Numbered from the stretch's first letter, positions 1-10,873 are shown. The stretch: DNA of 64,000 nt from Lunularia cruciata (GCA_948567375.1 OX419761.1:16716243-16780242), one strand, 5' to 3'. The notes: generated by a model not told the origin, from the sequence alone. Numbers and translations: made by a program.

Positions 1-859
1 GTATCTACCCTTGTTTCTAATACATTTATAGCTACTTGGAATGGGCTATTAGAGTAGAGATTGGCTAGCATAGCCATAACATAGAGGAGATCAGATTTGG
101 GTGTTGAGACTTCCACCTCTTATGTTGGTGATAAAGACATCTTGGACTTCATGTGTGAAGCAACATAGGTAGATGCATTTGATGCAATGAATAGGAGTGA
201 AATACGTGCTCCATAGCTTAGAAGAGCATTAGTGGAGTTGGACCCACAAGGAGGAGAGGTGGGTAGATAGGTCCAACTTCCCCAATCTTTCACACTTTCT
301 AAGGCACTACAATTGACATCCATGGCTTCTAGACATCCTAGTGCATGTATGGTAGGTGGTGATAGAATGCATGATAGACTAGATGCTAGTCAACCACCTA
401 CTACTACACAAATTGAGTCTAGCATAATATCAAGGATGGCTCAATTGATTATACACTTCCTTTTATTCATAGCCAATAACATGTTTACATTGGGAGTTGA
501 CCCAACTCCAATGTTCTAGTTGGTTGCCACACTTTGTTAGAGAAGGATGATGTGGTTCTTACCACTAGAGTAGAGGTGGTTGATAGTAGAGTTGACTTGG
601 TTGAGGAGCATGAGATCCGCTCAACAATTAATAGTTTATGCCAGACAATAAGAACTAGATTGGATGAGTTACCAACTAGACCTACCTTTGAGCAAACATG
701 GTTCACACTTAGAGTTGTCCTATTGGATAACCGGAGGAGGATTTTCTATTTGGTGGGATATTTAAGGAAGATCTATTCACTATAAAAGGTCTTATTAGAC
801 TTTGGTGTGTAGCTCCTTATGCTACAACCTCCTTATGAGGAAGGTTGTAGGTGTCAGTC
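1..859. other. Unassigned, probably decayed retroelement DNA
   Basis: No long reading frame and no recognisable domain. The only reason to suspect retroelement origin is that the next kilobase on the plus strand reads as protease and RT of a Ty3/gypsy element, so a gag remnant would be expected here. I cannot identify one. Confidence 0.3.
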
Positions 860-3047
860 TAGAACTAAAAAAGACCAATGTGGAGAGGTGTTCATTTCAA
901 ATCTAGACATATCTAGGAAGTGATTCTACACAATATATCACATATAGAGAGCTCATTGTCCAAATTCAGCTTGGTCATCCAACTGATAGATCTATGGTGA
1001 GAGATTAGGCCATTGTGATAGTAGTAGATTTGTATGATATGCTAGTTGGTGGAGCAGTGTTATATTCCATGGGTTTCAATATTGACCATCAAGAGGAGAC
1101 AATCTCTTATAGACTAGGTTGGCAATTAGGTGAGAGATGAGTATGTCATCTACCAACACTTTAGTAGTGGTAGTTTTGGTTCACCATATTGAGGGACCAT
1201 GACATCAATTTCAATTTTTAGTGGTTTAGTTACTTAGCCGGGTGACTTATTAAAGAAGAACAATTCATCAATCTGTTTCTCTAACCTAAATTTTAGAGAT
1301 CATCTCTTTGATGGGTGATTCTTGTACCTCGGTGGTACACATCAGGTCCATTCTTGGATGGGACCTATTGTGTTATTGGATGCAACCAAAGTGAGATCAC
1401 AAACTTATCGTCTTTATCTTTGGTAGATAAACATCTTACCTAGAGAGGTTTTATAATGTGCTTATGATGGGATTCAACAACTAGACCACCCTTATTACTG
1501 ATGACATTTTGGATGTTAAGCACCAGTCTCAGATGGTGATAGTGGCTAATAGGTCACCTATGGTAATGGTGAACCTTTTTGGACAACCTAGAGCCATTTT
1601 AGCCACACTTATGAGTTTCCCTAGCTCCCATGCTTTTTGAGAAGGAGATCATGGACTTGTTTAGGACTCATAGTTACAACAATTGGTGAAGCCCAATGCT
1701 GATGAGAGGGAATGGACAATAGGTTTTTGTATCAGTATTATTGTTGTTACAATAGTGTCAAAGGCATCTAAGCATCAAGTGTTAGGTCAGGAAATGGACC
1801 TGAACTCTTTGATTTGGATTGTGAGCCTTGGCTTGGCACATTAGTGTAGGATGCACTTGATAGGTATCACCACTTGGACACTTGTGAGCTTTGTGCCTAT
1901 TGAGACAATTCAAGCACATGTTGGGAGTGATGGACCGAGTGGGCAGGGTATTCTTGGGATACAATCAATGGTGACTAGTGAGAGTGGTTGACTTGGGGTG
2001 CATCCAAGTGAGTGTGGTCTACTTGGGTTACATCCTTGGTCTACTTAGGATGCAGCTTGAGGATGTATGGAGCTTGTAGCTAGAGCAGAGAGAGTTTTCT
2101 AAATTGAGGTTGGGAACTCTAGTGGTTGGGAGTATGATACTAATACTCCCAAGTGCCCAGTGTAGCAGCCAATCAGTATGTCTTCCACTCTTACATCAAT
2201 TATAGAGGATACTTGGGATATTGGATCCAAGCTTACAAGAGGGGAAAGATGGAGAGTTTGGAGGTTCTTGAGTAGCTACACAAGTTTTTTTGTCTTCAAT
2301 ATGAAGGATTTGGGTGCTTTAAAAGGATATATTATTTGGATTGAGCTTATTAGTGATACATCAATTTTTTGACATCCTTAGAAATATAATTATATGGATA
2401 AAGTATTGATTTAGAGCTGGAGTTGAGACCTTTTTGAAGATGGTTTGGTGAAGATTTCACATAGAAAGTATGTTTCAGTTATAGTGATGCCAACCAAATA
2501 GGATATGCATAACAACTACACAAATAGGTAGATGTGTGGAGATTACCACCATATCAACTAATAGACTAGGGCTGATCAATATGCCATGCCTACATTGAAG
2601 GAGATCTTTAATATGATTGGACATACAAAGGTCTCTAGTACTTGGATCTTTGAGTAGGATATCATTAGTTACTAATAAGAGAAGAAGATAAGTCCAAGAT
2701 AACATTTTGGGCTATTGATCTTCATGGTAAGGATGTATTATATCAATGGAGGTTCTTACCATTTGGATTAAAGAACACTCTAGGTGAGTTTTAGAGGATC
2801 ATGGATAGGATCCTAGTAGGATTGCATTTTGCTTGGTACTATATTGATGAAGTTTTGGTCTATAGCACTACAATGCTCAATAGAGGAGCATGAGAGACAT
2901 TTGTTGGAGGTGTTTGAGAGATTGAGATCTCATGGACTCAAATTACACCCTAAGAAGTGTAGATTCTTCCATAAGTAGATTGAGTATTTATGTCACACTA
3001 TCTACCCTGGAGGACTTGGTATTCACAAGACCAAGGTGAAGAATGCA
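860..3047 (+). pseudogene. Ty3/gypsy protease-RT relic (element D)
   Basis: Broken pol of a Ty3/gypsy retrotransposon. At about 1028-1160 the plus strand reads DMLVGGAVLYSMGFNIDHQE, matching the segment after the aspartic-protease core in a Ty3 lineage I know mainly from non-flowering plants. The stretch 1200-2170 has only fragments. From about 2178 RT returns: an N-terminal connector (ELISDTSIF, then KYNYMDKVLI), QYAMPTLKEIFNMIG near 2576, then WRFLPFGLKN near 2746, YIDEVLVYS near 2842 (second catalytic Asp of YIDD replaced by Glu) and GLGIHKTKVKNAM near 3010-3047. Stops and frameshifts are frequent. No LTR, PBS or integrase of this element is visible. It ends abruptly inside RT, where family A pol begins. 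Assignment to Ty3/gypsy is secure; lineage is from memory. Confidence 0.8.
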
Positions 3048-3061
3048 ATGTGAAGAATGCA
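3036..3061 (+). repeat. 12-bp direct repeat at the D/A RT fusion point
   Basis: GTGAAGAATGCA occurs at 3036-3047 and again at 3050-3061. The first copy closes the element D RT (VKNA after GGLGIHKTK). The second opens the family A RT (VKNAYPLPWIDDL). The breakpoint therefore lies in a short homology shared by two unrelated RT genes. Confidence 0.8.
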
Positions 3062-4110
3062 TATCCCTTGCCGTGGATCGATGACTTGCTCGATCAACTA
3101 AGTGGAGCACGCTAATTTTCCAAGTTTGATCTTCATAGCGGCTATTGGCAAATTCCTATTGATAGAGAGGATGTGCAAAAGACTGCCTTTTGCACAAGGT
3201 ATGGGCATTTTGAGTGGAGAGTTCTACCTTATGGACTCACTAATGCTCCAACAGTCTTCATGAATCAGATGCATTGGGTGTTGGATGGACTATTGGATCG
3301 GTCCGTGGTGGTGTTCTTGGATGATATCTTAATCTATAGCAAGACAAAGGCAAAACACGTCAATCATGTGCGTGAAGTACTAAGATGATTGCGATAGTGG
3401 AAATTTTATTGCAAGAAGTCGAAGTGTACCTTTTGGTAGAAGGAGGTTACCTTCTTGGGTCATAAGATCTCATCAAAGGGGATCAAGATGGAAGAAGAGA
3501 AGATCAAGGCCATTACTGATTGGCCTACACCAAAGGATGCTACAAAAGTACGAGCATTCAATGGATTGGCCAGTTTTTACCAACGATTCATCCATTATTA
3601 TGCTCATGTGGCTGCACCATTGACTGACCTCTTGGGAAAAAACTTGAGCTTCTAGTGGACCACCAAGCATGAAGAAGCATTCCAAAAGTTATAGCATATG
3701 GTGTCTTAAAGACCCATTCTTCAACCATATGATCCTCAACTACCTTGTGTGGTTGAATTTGATGCTTCTTATTTTGCAATTGGAGCTAAGTTGTAACAAG
3801 AATTTCTAGATGGACTACATCCTATTGCTTTTATGTCTCGTCGACTAAATACAACTGAAAGAAATTACTCTGCTCAAGATTGGGAACAACTTGCAATGGT
3901 ATATGCCACCAAGGTATGGAGAAGTTATCTATTAGAGAAACAAGTGATCATGCAAACTGATCACAAGCCATTGTTGCAGACCTTACACTTGGAACACATG
4001 AAGAGCCGACATCATCAATAGGAAGAACAACTCCAACTGTATGACATCAAACTTGAGTACAAACCAGGTTGGTTCCATACCATCCTTGATGCTTTATCAC
4101 GACGACCTGA
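3050..4110 (+). pseudogene. Family A chromovirus RT and RNase H (element A1)
   Basis: Ty3/gypsy pol entered partway through RT. It begins YPLPWIDDLLDQLSGA and has FSKFDLHSGYWQ (first catalytic Asp present), RVLPYGLTNAPTVFMNQM and VFLDDILIYS (LDD present). Frameshifts and stops follow near 3388-3450. The RT tail and connection continue (GHKISSKGIKMEEEK, FYQRFIHYYAHVAAPLTDLL). RNase H runs from about 3740 with VEFDAS, an acidic residue in SAQDWEQLAMV, QTDHKPLL and ILDALSRRPD, so all four acidic residues are present. Protease, gag and the 5' LTR are absent because the element is fused to element D. Stops at several points make it non-functional. Confidence 0.9.
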
Positions 4111-4111
4111 T

Positions 4112-5360
4112 TTGAAGTCTCTTCCTCTCATCTCAACGGCAATTTCAACGGTATCAATTGACTCCAAGGTCCAAAACAAGTTTCAGTCAGCTCTACACCA
4201 ATATCGCTTCTTCCAAATGGTACATGGTTGCCTTACGGCATGCAATAAGAAGTACAACATCTTCTCCATCAAGGAGGGCTTTTTATTCCATGAGGACCGG
4301 ATCTATGTTCTAGCTAAAGGTGATCTTTGACTTGTGCGCCTTCAAGAAGCCCATGGTTTACCCATTGCTGGTAACATGGGTGTGGACAAGATCTTGGGTA
4401 CCCTCCAATGTCAATGGTGGTGGCCCAACATGACACAAGATGTTCAAGAATTTGTCCAATCATGTGAGAGCTACCAACGTAACAAGGCCAACAACTAGAA
4501 GCTGAGTGGACTCCTTCAACCACTTGCCATTCCATCTGCTCATTGGGAGCATGCGAGCTTGGATCTCATCACATCCTTGCCAAAGACAAAACAAGGACAC
4601 ACCGCAATTGTGGTGTTTGTGGATAAGTTTAGTAAGAAAATCCACTTGGCACCAACCCGTGATACCGTGGATGCTCCAACCTTAGCACAAATCTACTTCA
4701 ACAATGTCTTCAAGCATCATGAGATGCCATGTGTACTCATCTCCGACCGTGATCATTGATTTACCGAGAAGTTTTGGCAAGCACTCTTTCAAATACTCGA
4801 CACCAAGCTTGCTTTGTCCACGACTGATCATCCTCAAACTGATGGACAAACCAAACGTGCAAATTGTACATTGGAGGATATGTTGCATGCCTTTGTCAAT
4901 GTCCACCATACCAATTGGGATGAATGTCTTGCAGCTGCAGAATTTGCCTACAACAATTCCAAACAAGCAAGCACATGATTTTCCCCTTTCTTTCTCAATT
5001 TTGGCCAAGATCCGCTTGTTCCAGATTCTCTTCTTGCTCCCCTTCCATTTCAGGTTCCTCATACTTCTACATTCTTGACCACTATATCCCAATCTCTCTA
5101 ACAAGCCAAGTCTCACCTCCTTGTTGCTCAGAATTGCCAAAAATAATATGTCAACCACCATCTTCATGATCTCACCTTTGAAGTTGGTGATAAAGTCATG
5201 CTATCCTCTAGTAACCTCTCTCTCCCACTTGATACCCAAGTTCGTAAACTTGCCCCTAATTGGATAGGACATTTAATATCACTCAAATTGTCTCTCTTGT
5301 TGCTTATCGAATTGCCTTGCCTTGTCACATGCGTATCCATCTTGTCTTTCATATTTCCAA
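4112..5360 (+). pseudogene. Family A integrase (element A1)
   Basis: Integrase of the same polyprotein. The N-terminal zinc-binding domain is damaged: AGNMGVDK where the family has a second His, and SCESYQRNK where a second Cys is expected. The catalytic core follows: Asp at 4562-4564 (SLDLITSLPKTK), Asp at 4744-4746 (LISDRD), then the third acidic position is Lys (GQTKRAN, codon 4853-4855) instead of the family Glu, a change a single G-to-A transition would explain. The C-terminal part reads DLTFEVGDKVMLSSSNLSLP and KLAPNWIGHL near 5170-5270, the GPY/F-type module that precedes the chromodomain. Several stops (for example 4499, 4758, 4976) interrupt it. Confidence 0.88.
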
Positions 5361-5442
5361 GTTAAAACCCTTTGTTCCTAACCCCTCTTTCTTTTCCTAT
5401 TGAGTTGAACCTCCCCCTCTTCCTATCCCTATCAATGATCAT

Positions 5443-5718
5443 GAGGAGTACAAAGTTGATTGTATCCTTGCGCGTTGCTATATTCAACAAGGCCGTCGCC
5501 AACATATGGAGTACAAGGTCCTTTGGAAAGGGTATCCCCTTCATGATGCTACATGGGAACCTCTTTCTCACCTCCAGAATGCACAGACGGCCATCTAGGA
5601 ATTTGAATCTTCACTGGCAACAAGGACGTCACCAACTAGCGGCGAGGGAATATGTAATAATGTGGAGTTTAGCAACAAAGTTAGTCGGGCTTACAAAGTA
5701 GCAAATAAGACAAATTAG
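5443..5718 (+). pseudogene. Family A chromodomain and polyprotein C-terminus
   Basis: One frame of 92 codons with a single internal stop (TAG in AI*EFE, near 5608). It reads EEYKVDCILARCYIQQG, then EYKVLWKGYPLHDATWEPL and HLQNAQ, a textbook chromodomain placed directly after integrase, which marks the element as a chromovirus. The frame then runs through the polypurine tract (TSGEGI) and about 22 codons into the 3' LTR, ending at the TAG at 5716-5718. The A2 copy (25095-25278, minus) ends at the same codon, so the overlap of pol with the LTR is a family trait. In chromoviruses this domain is thought to bias insertion toward marked chromatin. Confidence 0.9.
5641..5652 (+). promoter_or_regulatory. 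Polypurine tract of element A1
   Basis: GGCGAGGGAATA immediately precedes the LTR start TGTAATAATG. The A2 element has the matching GGCGGGGGAATA, so this is the plus-strand primer site. It is also coding in the pol frame. Confidence 0.75.
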
Positions 5719-6054
5719 CCTAGAATATTATGGAAGTATCTGGGAAGCTTCTTGGCTAGCTTAGCTTGCACCTCAAGTAAGTAGCTTCTAGAAGGAAGCT
5801 TCTAGAAGCTTCCAACTAGCTTAGCTTGCATGCCAAGTAGGAGGCTTCTAGAAGGAAACTTCTTGAGAAGCTTCCTAGTTAACGTGGCTTGCACTCTAAG
5901 AAAGCAGCTTGAGGAAACTTCTCAAGGGCCTTGTATGCTACCTATAAATACCAAAGCCAAAGCTCATGCTAGGCATTTGGAGTTTTCCCTCATTCAAGTG
6001 TCCCAATGTGAGTTTCCATTCTCCTAGTTCTCTCCTTGGTTTCGGTCTTTTACA
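5653..6054 (+). mobile_element. 3' LTR of element A1 (family A)
   Basis: 402-bp LTR running from TGTAATAATG to GTCTTTTACA, bounded by TG and CA and preceded by a polypurine tract. It aligns end to end with the paired LTRs of A2 and with solo LTRs at 10462-10873 and 47895-48394. It holds a TATA box at 5943-5950 (TATAAATA) and many GAAGCTTC palindromes that build heat-shock elements. After 6054 the sequence continues as family B LTR, so the A element was inserted into, or recombined with, a B LTR. The other side of the target is lost, so no TSD can be given. Confidence 0.9.
5786..5812 (+). promoter_or_regulatory. Heat-shock element array in LTR A
   Basis: GAAGCTTCTAGAAGCTTC at 5795-5812 is a perfect four-unit heat-shock element (GAAnnTTCnnGAAnnTTC). 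Just upstream TTCTAGAA at 5786-5793 adds two more units in another phase. The array lies about 130-150 bp upstream of TATAAATA at 5943, a typical promoter distance. The element in A2 at 27046-27063 is identical. HSF binding is an inference from the known consensus. Confidence 0.7.
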
Positions 6055-7407
6055 CATGGATTGGCAACATGTCAACAATCTCTACCCTTAAATTAGTTGT
6101 ATGCATGGGTGACATGTTGGTTTTAATCCTTTATGGTTTGTCAAACCCTCTGTAATACTCCGAGGACAAGAGAAGAGAGAAAACACAAATTGCACACTCA
6201 AACATTTGATGCCCCAAAGGAGCACCTTCTCTTTATTATATAGGCAAAAAAGATCTCCTCCAAGGAAGTTCCACCATAGGATTAGGGACACAGATAGGTG
6301 ACATGTCAGCAAGCTCCACCCTTGGATTACTTACTTGGATGGGTGACATGTCTGGTCTAGGTCCTATCTGGTTGGTCAAACAAGCTTTGACCGGAGAGAA
6401 TCTTTTAAGAATTCTTCCTGTAGGAATCTCAAAATCACGTAAGCTATTGTTGGAAAGCTCTCGACAAGACAAAGCAAGGGAGAGGGAAGGCCAATCATTC
6501 CTCCATTTGGGGGGGGGGAGGGGAGGGGGGGGGGGGAATCTGCACATTTTCGAGGCCTAATTCATCCGTTTAGGCCCCCGAAATTGCCTTCAAAGATTTT
6601 AGGCATATTTTGGTTCCTACTCTATTAGTAGAAGTCCCCTTTTGGTGATACCTCTTTTTGATCTGTTTAGTCCATCATGTGTAACATCCTTCCAGATGTT
6701 ACTATACCAATTTTCACCTTTAAATCATATGTCTAGCTATTGGTTCTAAGGTTCTCAAGTCTATTTTGATTTTTGCCCTACTAGTAAAAGTACTCTTTTG
6801 GTGATACTTCTATCTGATCTATTTTGACCATCATGTATAACATCATTCTAGATGTTACCAAACTGAATTTCACATCTAGATCACATGGCTAACTCTTGGT
6901 ATTACACCCTCTTTGAGCAAAGGGAATCTTCCTATAGGAATCTCTAAATTGCATGGGTGAGGTACCATTGAAAAGCTCTCAATGAAACAAACTGGGGAGA
7001 GAGAAGGCCAGCTATTGTTGTGAAAGGGGGGGGGGAGGGAGATATGTACTTTTTAATGCCTATTTCATCCATTTAGGCCTCCAAAATTGGCTTTGAAGTT
7101 TCTAGGCTACTTTCAACTCTTGCCCTATTAGTAAAAGTCCTCTTTAAGGACACCCTTATCTTATCTACCTAGCCCATCATGTATAAAATCCTTCCAAATG
7201 TAACTTAGTCTAATTTTCACCCTTGGATGATATGTTTAGCTTTTGGTAATACAAATTTAGGCTATGTTTGGCTCCAACCCTATTAGTAGAAGTACTCTTT
7301 TGGTGACACTCTATTTGATCTACCTAGCCTATCATACATAACATCTTTCCAGATATTACCAAGACAATTTTCACCTCTAGCTAATATGTCTAGCTCTTGG
7401 TATTACA
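6055..7407 (-). mobile_element. 3' LTR of element B1, split by a solo LTR
   Basis: Family B LTR in two pieces: 6055-6150 and 6912-7407. Read across the insert, the pieces join in the order seen in the complete B LTRs (compare 13815-13960, around GGTCAAACCCTC then TTTGACC). The right edge is GGTATTACA at 7407, beside the PPT-side sequence and pol of B1. The left end is missing where A1 abuts at 6054. Long G-runs occur at 7026-7039. In element sense this is the 3' LTR. Confidence 0.8.
6151..6906 (-). mobile_element. Solo LTR of family B, TSD CCCTC
   Basis: 756 bp, from TGTAATACTC to TTGGTATTACA on the plus strand (element orientation minus). It is flanked by the 5-bp direct repeat CCCTC (6146-6150 and 6907-6911), showing insertion into the older B1 LTR followed by LTR-LTR recombination. 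A TATA box (TATATAA on the minus strand, about 6234-6243) is conserved in most B LTRs. It contains a remarkable G-tract at 6509-6536 (26 G in 28 bases). Confidence 0.88.
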
Positions 7408-8984
7408 AACCCTCCCTTCTTTTAAGATGCAATGTCCTCATTGCAAAGTTGTTGCTCAAAAGATTTCACTAACATTGGTGCAATGGTCAAATTGGCTATT
7501 GGATCCCATGTTGCCTCATATAGTGAGTACTCTTTCCAATGTACCAAATATTCCACATGTGGATGTCGAGTACCACGGATGCATTTTTGGAGAATACATT
7601 AGACCTCATATTCCTTTGCCTCATCATTGAACAAGGTTGGCTTCCTTATATGGAAGAGAAGTAGGGTGGTCAGAGAGCATATTGGCATAGTAAGGAAACA
7701 TGAAATATTGGGTGGATCTTCATATGTTGCTCAAGGTGATAGGCCATTACATTGATGCAACAAAGGATGGGAAAAAGGCCCAATAAAACAAAGTTTGAGC
7801 TTATGAGGGCCAACTAACATGAGATTGGTTGTTGATAGCCAGAGTTGATCCTCAATATTGAACTCCATGTGCCAATGAAGTGCATCTACATACTATTTTT
7901 GTCAATTTTGGGCAATCTACAACTTATGTTCTCCACTCCTTGTTGGATTTTGGAAACAAATGTGTTGACAACATCCACCTTGGTATCCACTAGGTGGGTC
8001 TTCATCAAGCTCAAAGGTATGAAAGGATGCTCTCATACATGAGGAAGAATGGTGTGGCATGTGTGGATGCATTCATTACATTGTTGTTTGCAAATTCCAC
8101 CAATGGGAGTAAGGTGTCCTACCTTTCTTATTCCTCTAGGATGAAGCCCTCAAAGCATGTCTTCAATAGTGCAATTAACCCACTTTGTTTATCCATAGGT
8201 CTATGGATTGTAAGTCCTAGATATGGCCAATTTAATTTTGAAGAAACCAAAGAGTGTCCTCCAAAAAAAAGTAGGGAATTGAGTGCCTTTATTAATGATG
8301 AGCACTCAAGACAAGCCATGGTGAGAAAAGACTGCATCTAAGTACAATTGAGCTAATTGTGGAGCAATCATATCTTTGGTGGTAGGATGCACATGAATCA
8401 ATTTGCTAAGGTGGTCAACAAAGACTATGATGGAGTCAAACCTTAAAGTGGTCTTGGGAAATTTGCAAACCAAATCCATGCTTATTTGTTCTCAACTTTG
8501 TGTAAGAGTAGGAAGAGGTTGAAGGAGTCATGCGGGAGCCTGATTAAATGTTTTATTTTGTTGATAGAGTAGGCAAATTTGAATGTACTCCACATCATAT
8601 TATGCTCACCTTGGGCCAATAATAATGGTGTTTGGCTACATCCAAGGTCTTGGCCACTCTTACGTGACCTACAATGGTGGAATCATGACAATCTGTTAGG
8701 ATGGTATTCTTACGGCCGTGTCCTCTAGGATCCATAACCTACCATCACAAAAAGCAAGTCCTTGGGTACTAGTGATACCTTTGGATGATTGAGCTCCTAC
8801 AATCTGTGTGTTAGTTTTCAATAGCAACAAGAATTCTTGGACAAAATTTAGGGTTCATCTTGACTACTACCACCAGATTGTTTACCATAGGCATGCGGGT
8901 AAATGCATTTGCAAGTTGCTTCTTGCTTTCCACATATGTGATTGTCATGTTGAACCTTTGTCTCCACTCTGCCTATCAGATCTA
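7408..8984 (-). pseudogene. Element B1 integrase and chromodomain
   Basis: Heavily decayed 3' part of B1 pol. Recognisable on the minus strand are STIVGHVRVAKTLDVAKHHY near 8680-8620 (integrase zinc-binding region), fragments of the core between 8500 and 8000, and VGPHKLKLCFIGPF near 7800 (GPY/F-type motif). A chromodomain follows at about 7615-7470 (CILQKCIRGTRHPHVEYL, then HWKEYSLYEATWDPI), so family B is also a chromovirus. The frame ends just before the LTR at 7407 in a purine-rich stretch (AAAAGAAGGGAGGG). Frameshifts and stops every few dozen codons rule out function. Confidence 0.8.
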
Positions 8985-10461
8985 TCAACAAGATAGATCT
9001 TTTTGCATCTTTAGGTAGACAAGAGGTTTGTGATATATCTCCACTATAAATATCTTCTCACCAAGATAGTGCTTCCAATGCTTGGTTACAAGGACAATAA
9101 CCAAAGCCTCTTGTTTGGTGGTGTGATAGATGCATTCCACCAGTAACAGACTTGAGAGAAATATGCAATTGGGTGCCATCTATCATGCCACTCTTGTTGT
9201 AGGATTGTTTTTATTGCTACACTTGATGCATCCTTAGCCAACTTGATTGGATGTTTTAGATCATACCATTTCAACCTTGGTGTATATAGTAATGCATCTT
9301 TCAATTCCTAAAAGGCTAATTCTTGTGCAGTTCCCCACATCCACTTCTTCCCCTTGCCAAGTAGTGCCATTAGAGGTTAGGCTTGGAGAAGTCTTTGACA
9401 AATCATCGATAGAACTCCCTCAATCCCAAGAACCTCTTGAGTTGAGTGTGATCTTTTGGAGCATTCTATTTTTGAATGACCTCTATTTTATCATTAATAC
9501 TTGGACATCTTTTGCACTTACTCTATATCCCAAGTAGTCTACTTTAGACTTGCCAAACTCACACTTTGAGATTTTGGTGTACAATTGATTCTATCATAGA
9601 ATATGAAGAACTCCTCATAAATGTTGCTTGTGTTCTATCATTGTCTTACTATAGACAAGGATGCCATCTAGGAAAATAATAAAATTAAAAAATTTATCCA
9701 AATATGGATGATATATGTCATTCATCAAACTCATGAAATTGGTTTGTGTTTTGGTGAGGCCAAATGGTATCACCAAGTACTCAAAATAGCCATACTTTGT
9801 TTGAAAGGTAGCTTTGTAGATATCTTCTTTTGCAATCTAGATTTGGTTGTAACCACTCTTTAGATCAAGTCTGGTGAAGTGTTTTACCCCATTGAGTTGA
9901 TTTAATAGGTCATCCATACGGGGTAAGGGATATTTATTCTTTATCATTTGTTGATTTAGGTCCTAATAGTCAATGCACATGCGTATTATACCATCTTTTT
10001 TCTTCACAAACAAGGCAAGAGTCCCATATGGTGATATGTTGGGTTGGATAAACCCTTTTTGCACCATATCCTTTATCCAAACTTTATACTCTTCCAACTC
10101 ATGAGGTGATAGACAATATGGGATCTTATAAGGAGGTGTCTTCCTAAGTATTATCTTGATTTTATGATCAACTCTCCTTTTTGGTGGTAATCTTGAGGGT
10201 AGGTCACCCAAGAAAACATCTTGAAACCACATCTCTCAATTTCTCAAGAACTTGTCTATAGAGTTGTGCATTTTGGACTTCTCTTATTAGGCCTATGAAA
10301 CATTTATCTGGCTTATAGATAGCTACTGTCCCTATGACATATAGAGGAAATTCTTGCCTCTATGCTCTCTCTTTAACTCCAATAATCTTCCATTGGCAAG
10401 TCCTCACTATTGTCTTCCTCTAATCAATTGTGGGTTTGTAGTGCTCCATCCACAACATACC
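8985..10461 (-). pseudogene. Element B1 RT and RNase H
   Basis: Minus-strand Ty3/gypsy RT starts near 10232 (VFLGDLPSRLPPKRRVDHKI, IPYCLSPHELEEYKVWIKDM, FVKKKDGIIRMCIDY). It continues [28 protein letters not shown] (first catalytic Asp kept), VIPFGLTKTQTNFMSLM and FIIFLDGILVYS, where the LDD motif has become LDG, so the active site is lost. RNase H remains at 9300-8985 (KQEALVIVLVTKHWKHYLGE, EIYHKPLVYLKM, where the expected TDHKPL Asp has become Tyr). It is separated from its own protease by the solo LTR at 10462-10873. Confidence 0.88.
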
Positions 10462-10873
10462 TATAACAATATGGAGTTTAGTGATAAAGTTAGTAGGGCT
10501 AAAAAAGTAGCAAGTCAGACAAATTAGCTTGGAATATTCTAGAAGTATCTAGGAAGCTTCTTGGGAAGCTTCCCGATTAGCTTAGCTTGCACTCCAAGTA
10601 GATAACTTCTAGAACCTTCCAACTAGCTTAGCTTGCATGCCAAGTAAGTGGCTTTTAGAAGGAAGCTTCTTGAGAAGCTTCCCAATTAACTTGGCTTGCA
10701 CTCCAAGAAAGCGGCTCAAAGAAGTTTCTTGAGAAGCTTCTCAAGTGCCTTGTATGCTCCCTATAAATATAAGAGCCAAAGCTCATACTAGACATTCGGA
10801 GTTTTCCCTCATTCAAGTATCCAAATGTGAGTTTCCATTCTCCTATTTCTCTCCTCAATCTTGGTCTTTAACA
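10462..10873 (+). mobile_element. Solo LTR of family A, TSD ATACC
   Basis: 412 bp aligning end to end with LTR A; the start is TATAACAATATGG (TG mutated to TA) and the end GTCTTTAACA. It is flanked by the 5-bp direct repeat ATACC (10457-10461 and 10874-10878) and sits in the pol gene of B1. It keeps a three-unit heat-shock element at 10607-10619 (TTCTAGAACCTTC), another GAATATTCTAGAA near 10535, and the TATA box CTATAAATA near 10761. Confidence 0.9.

Noticed and set aside
6236-6560. Proline-rich and glycine-rich frames
   Set aside because: They read the G-tract of a family B solo LTR; the LTR explains the sequence.
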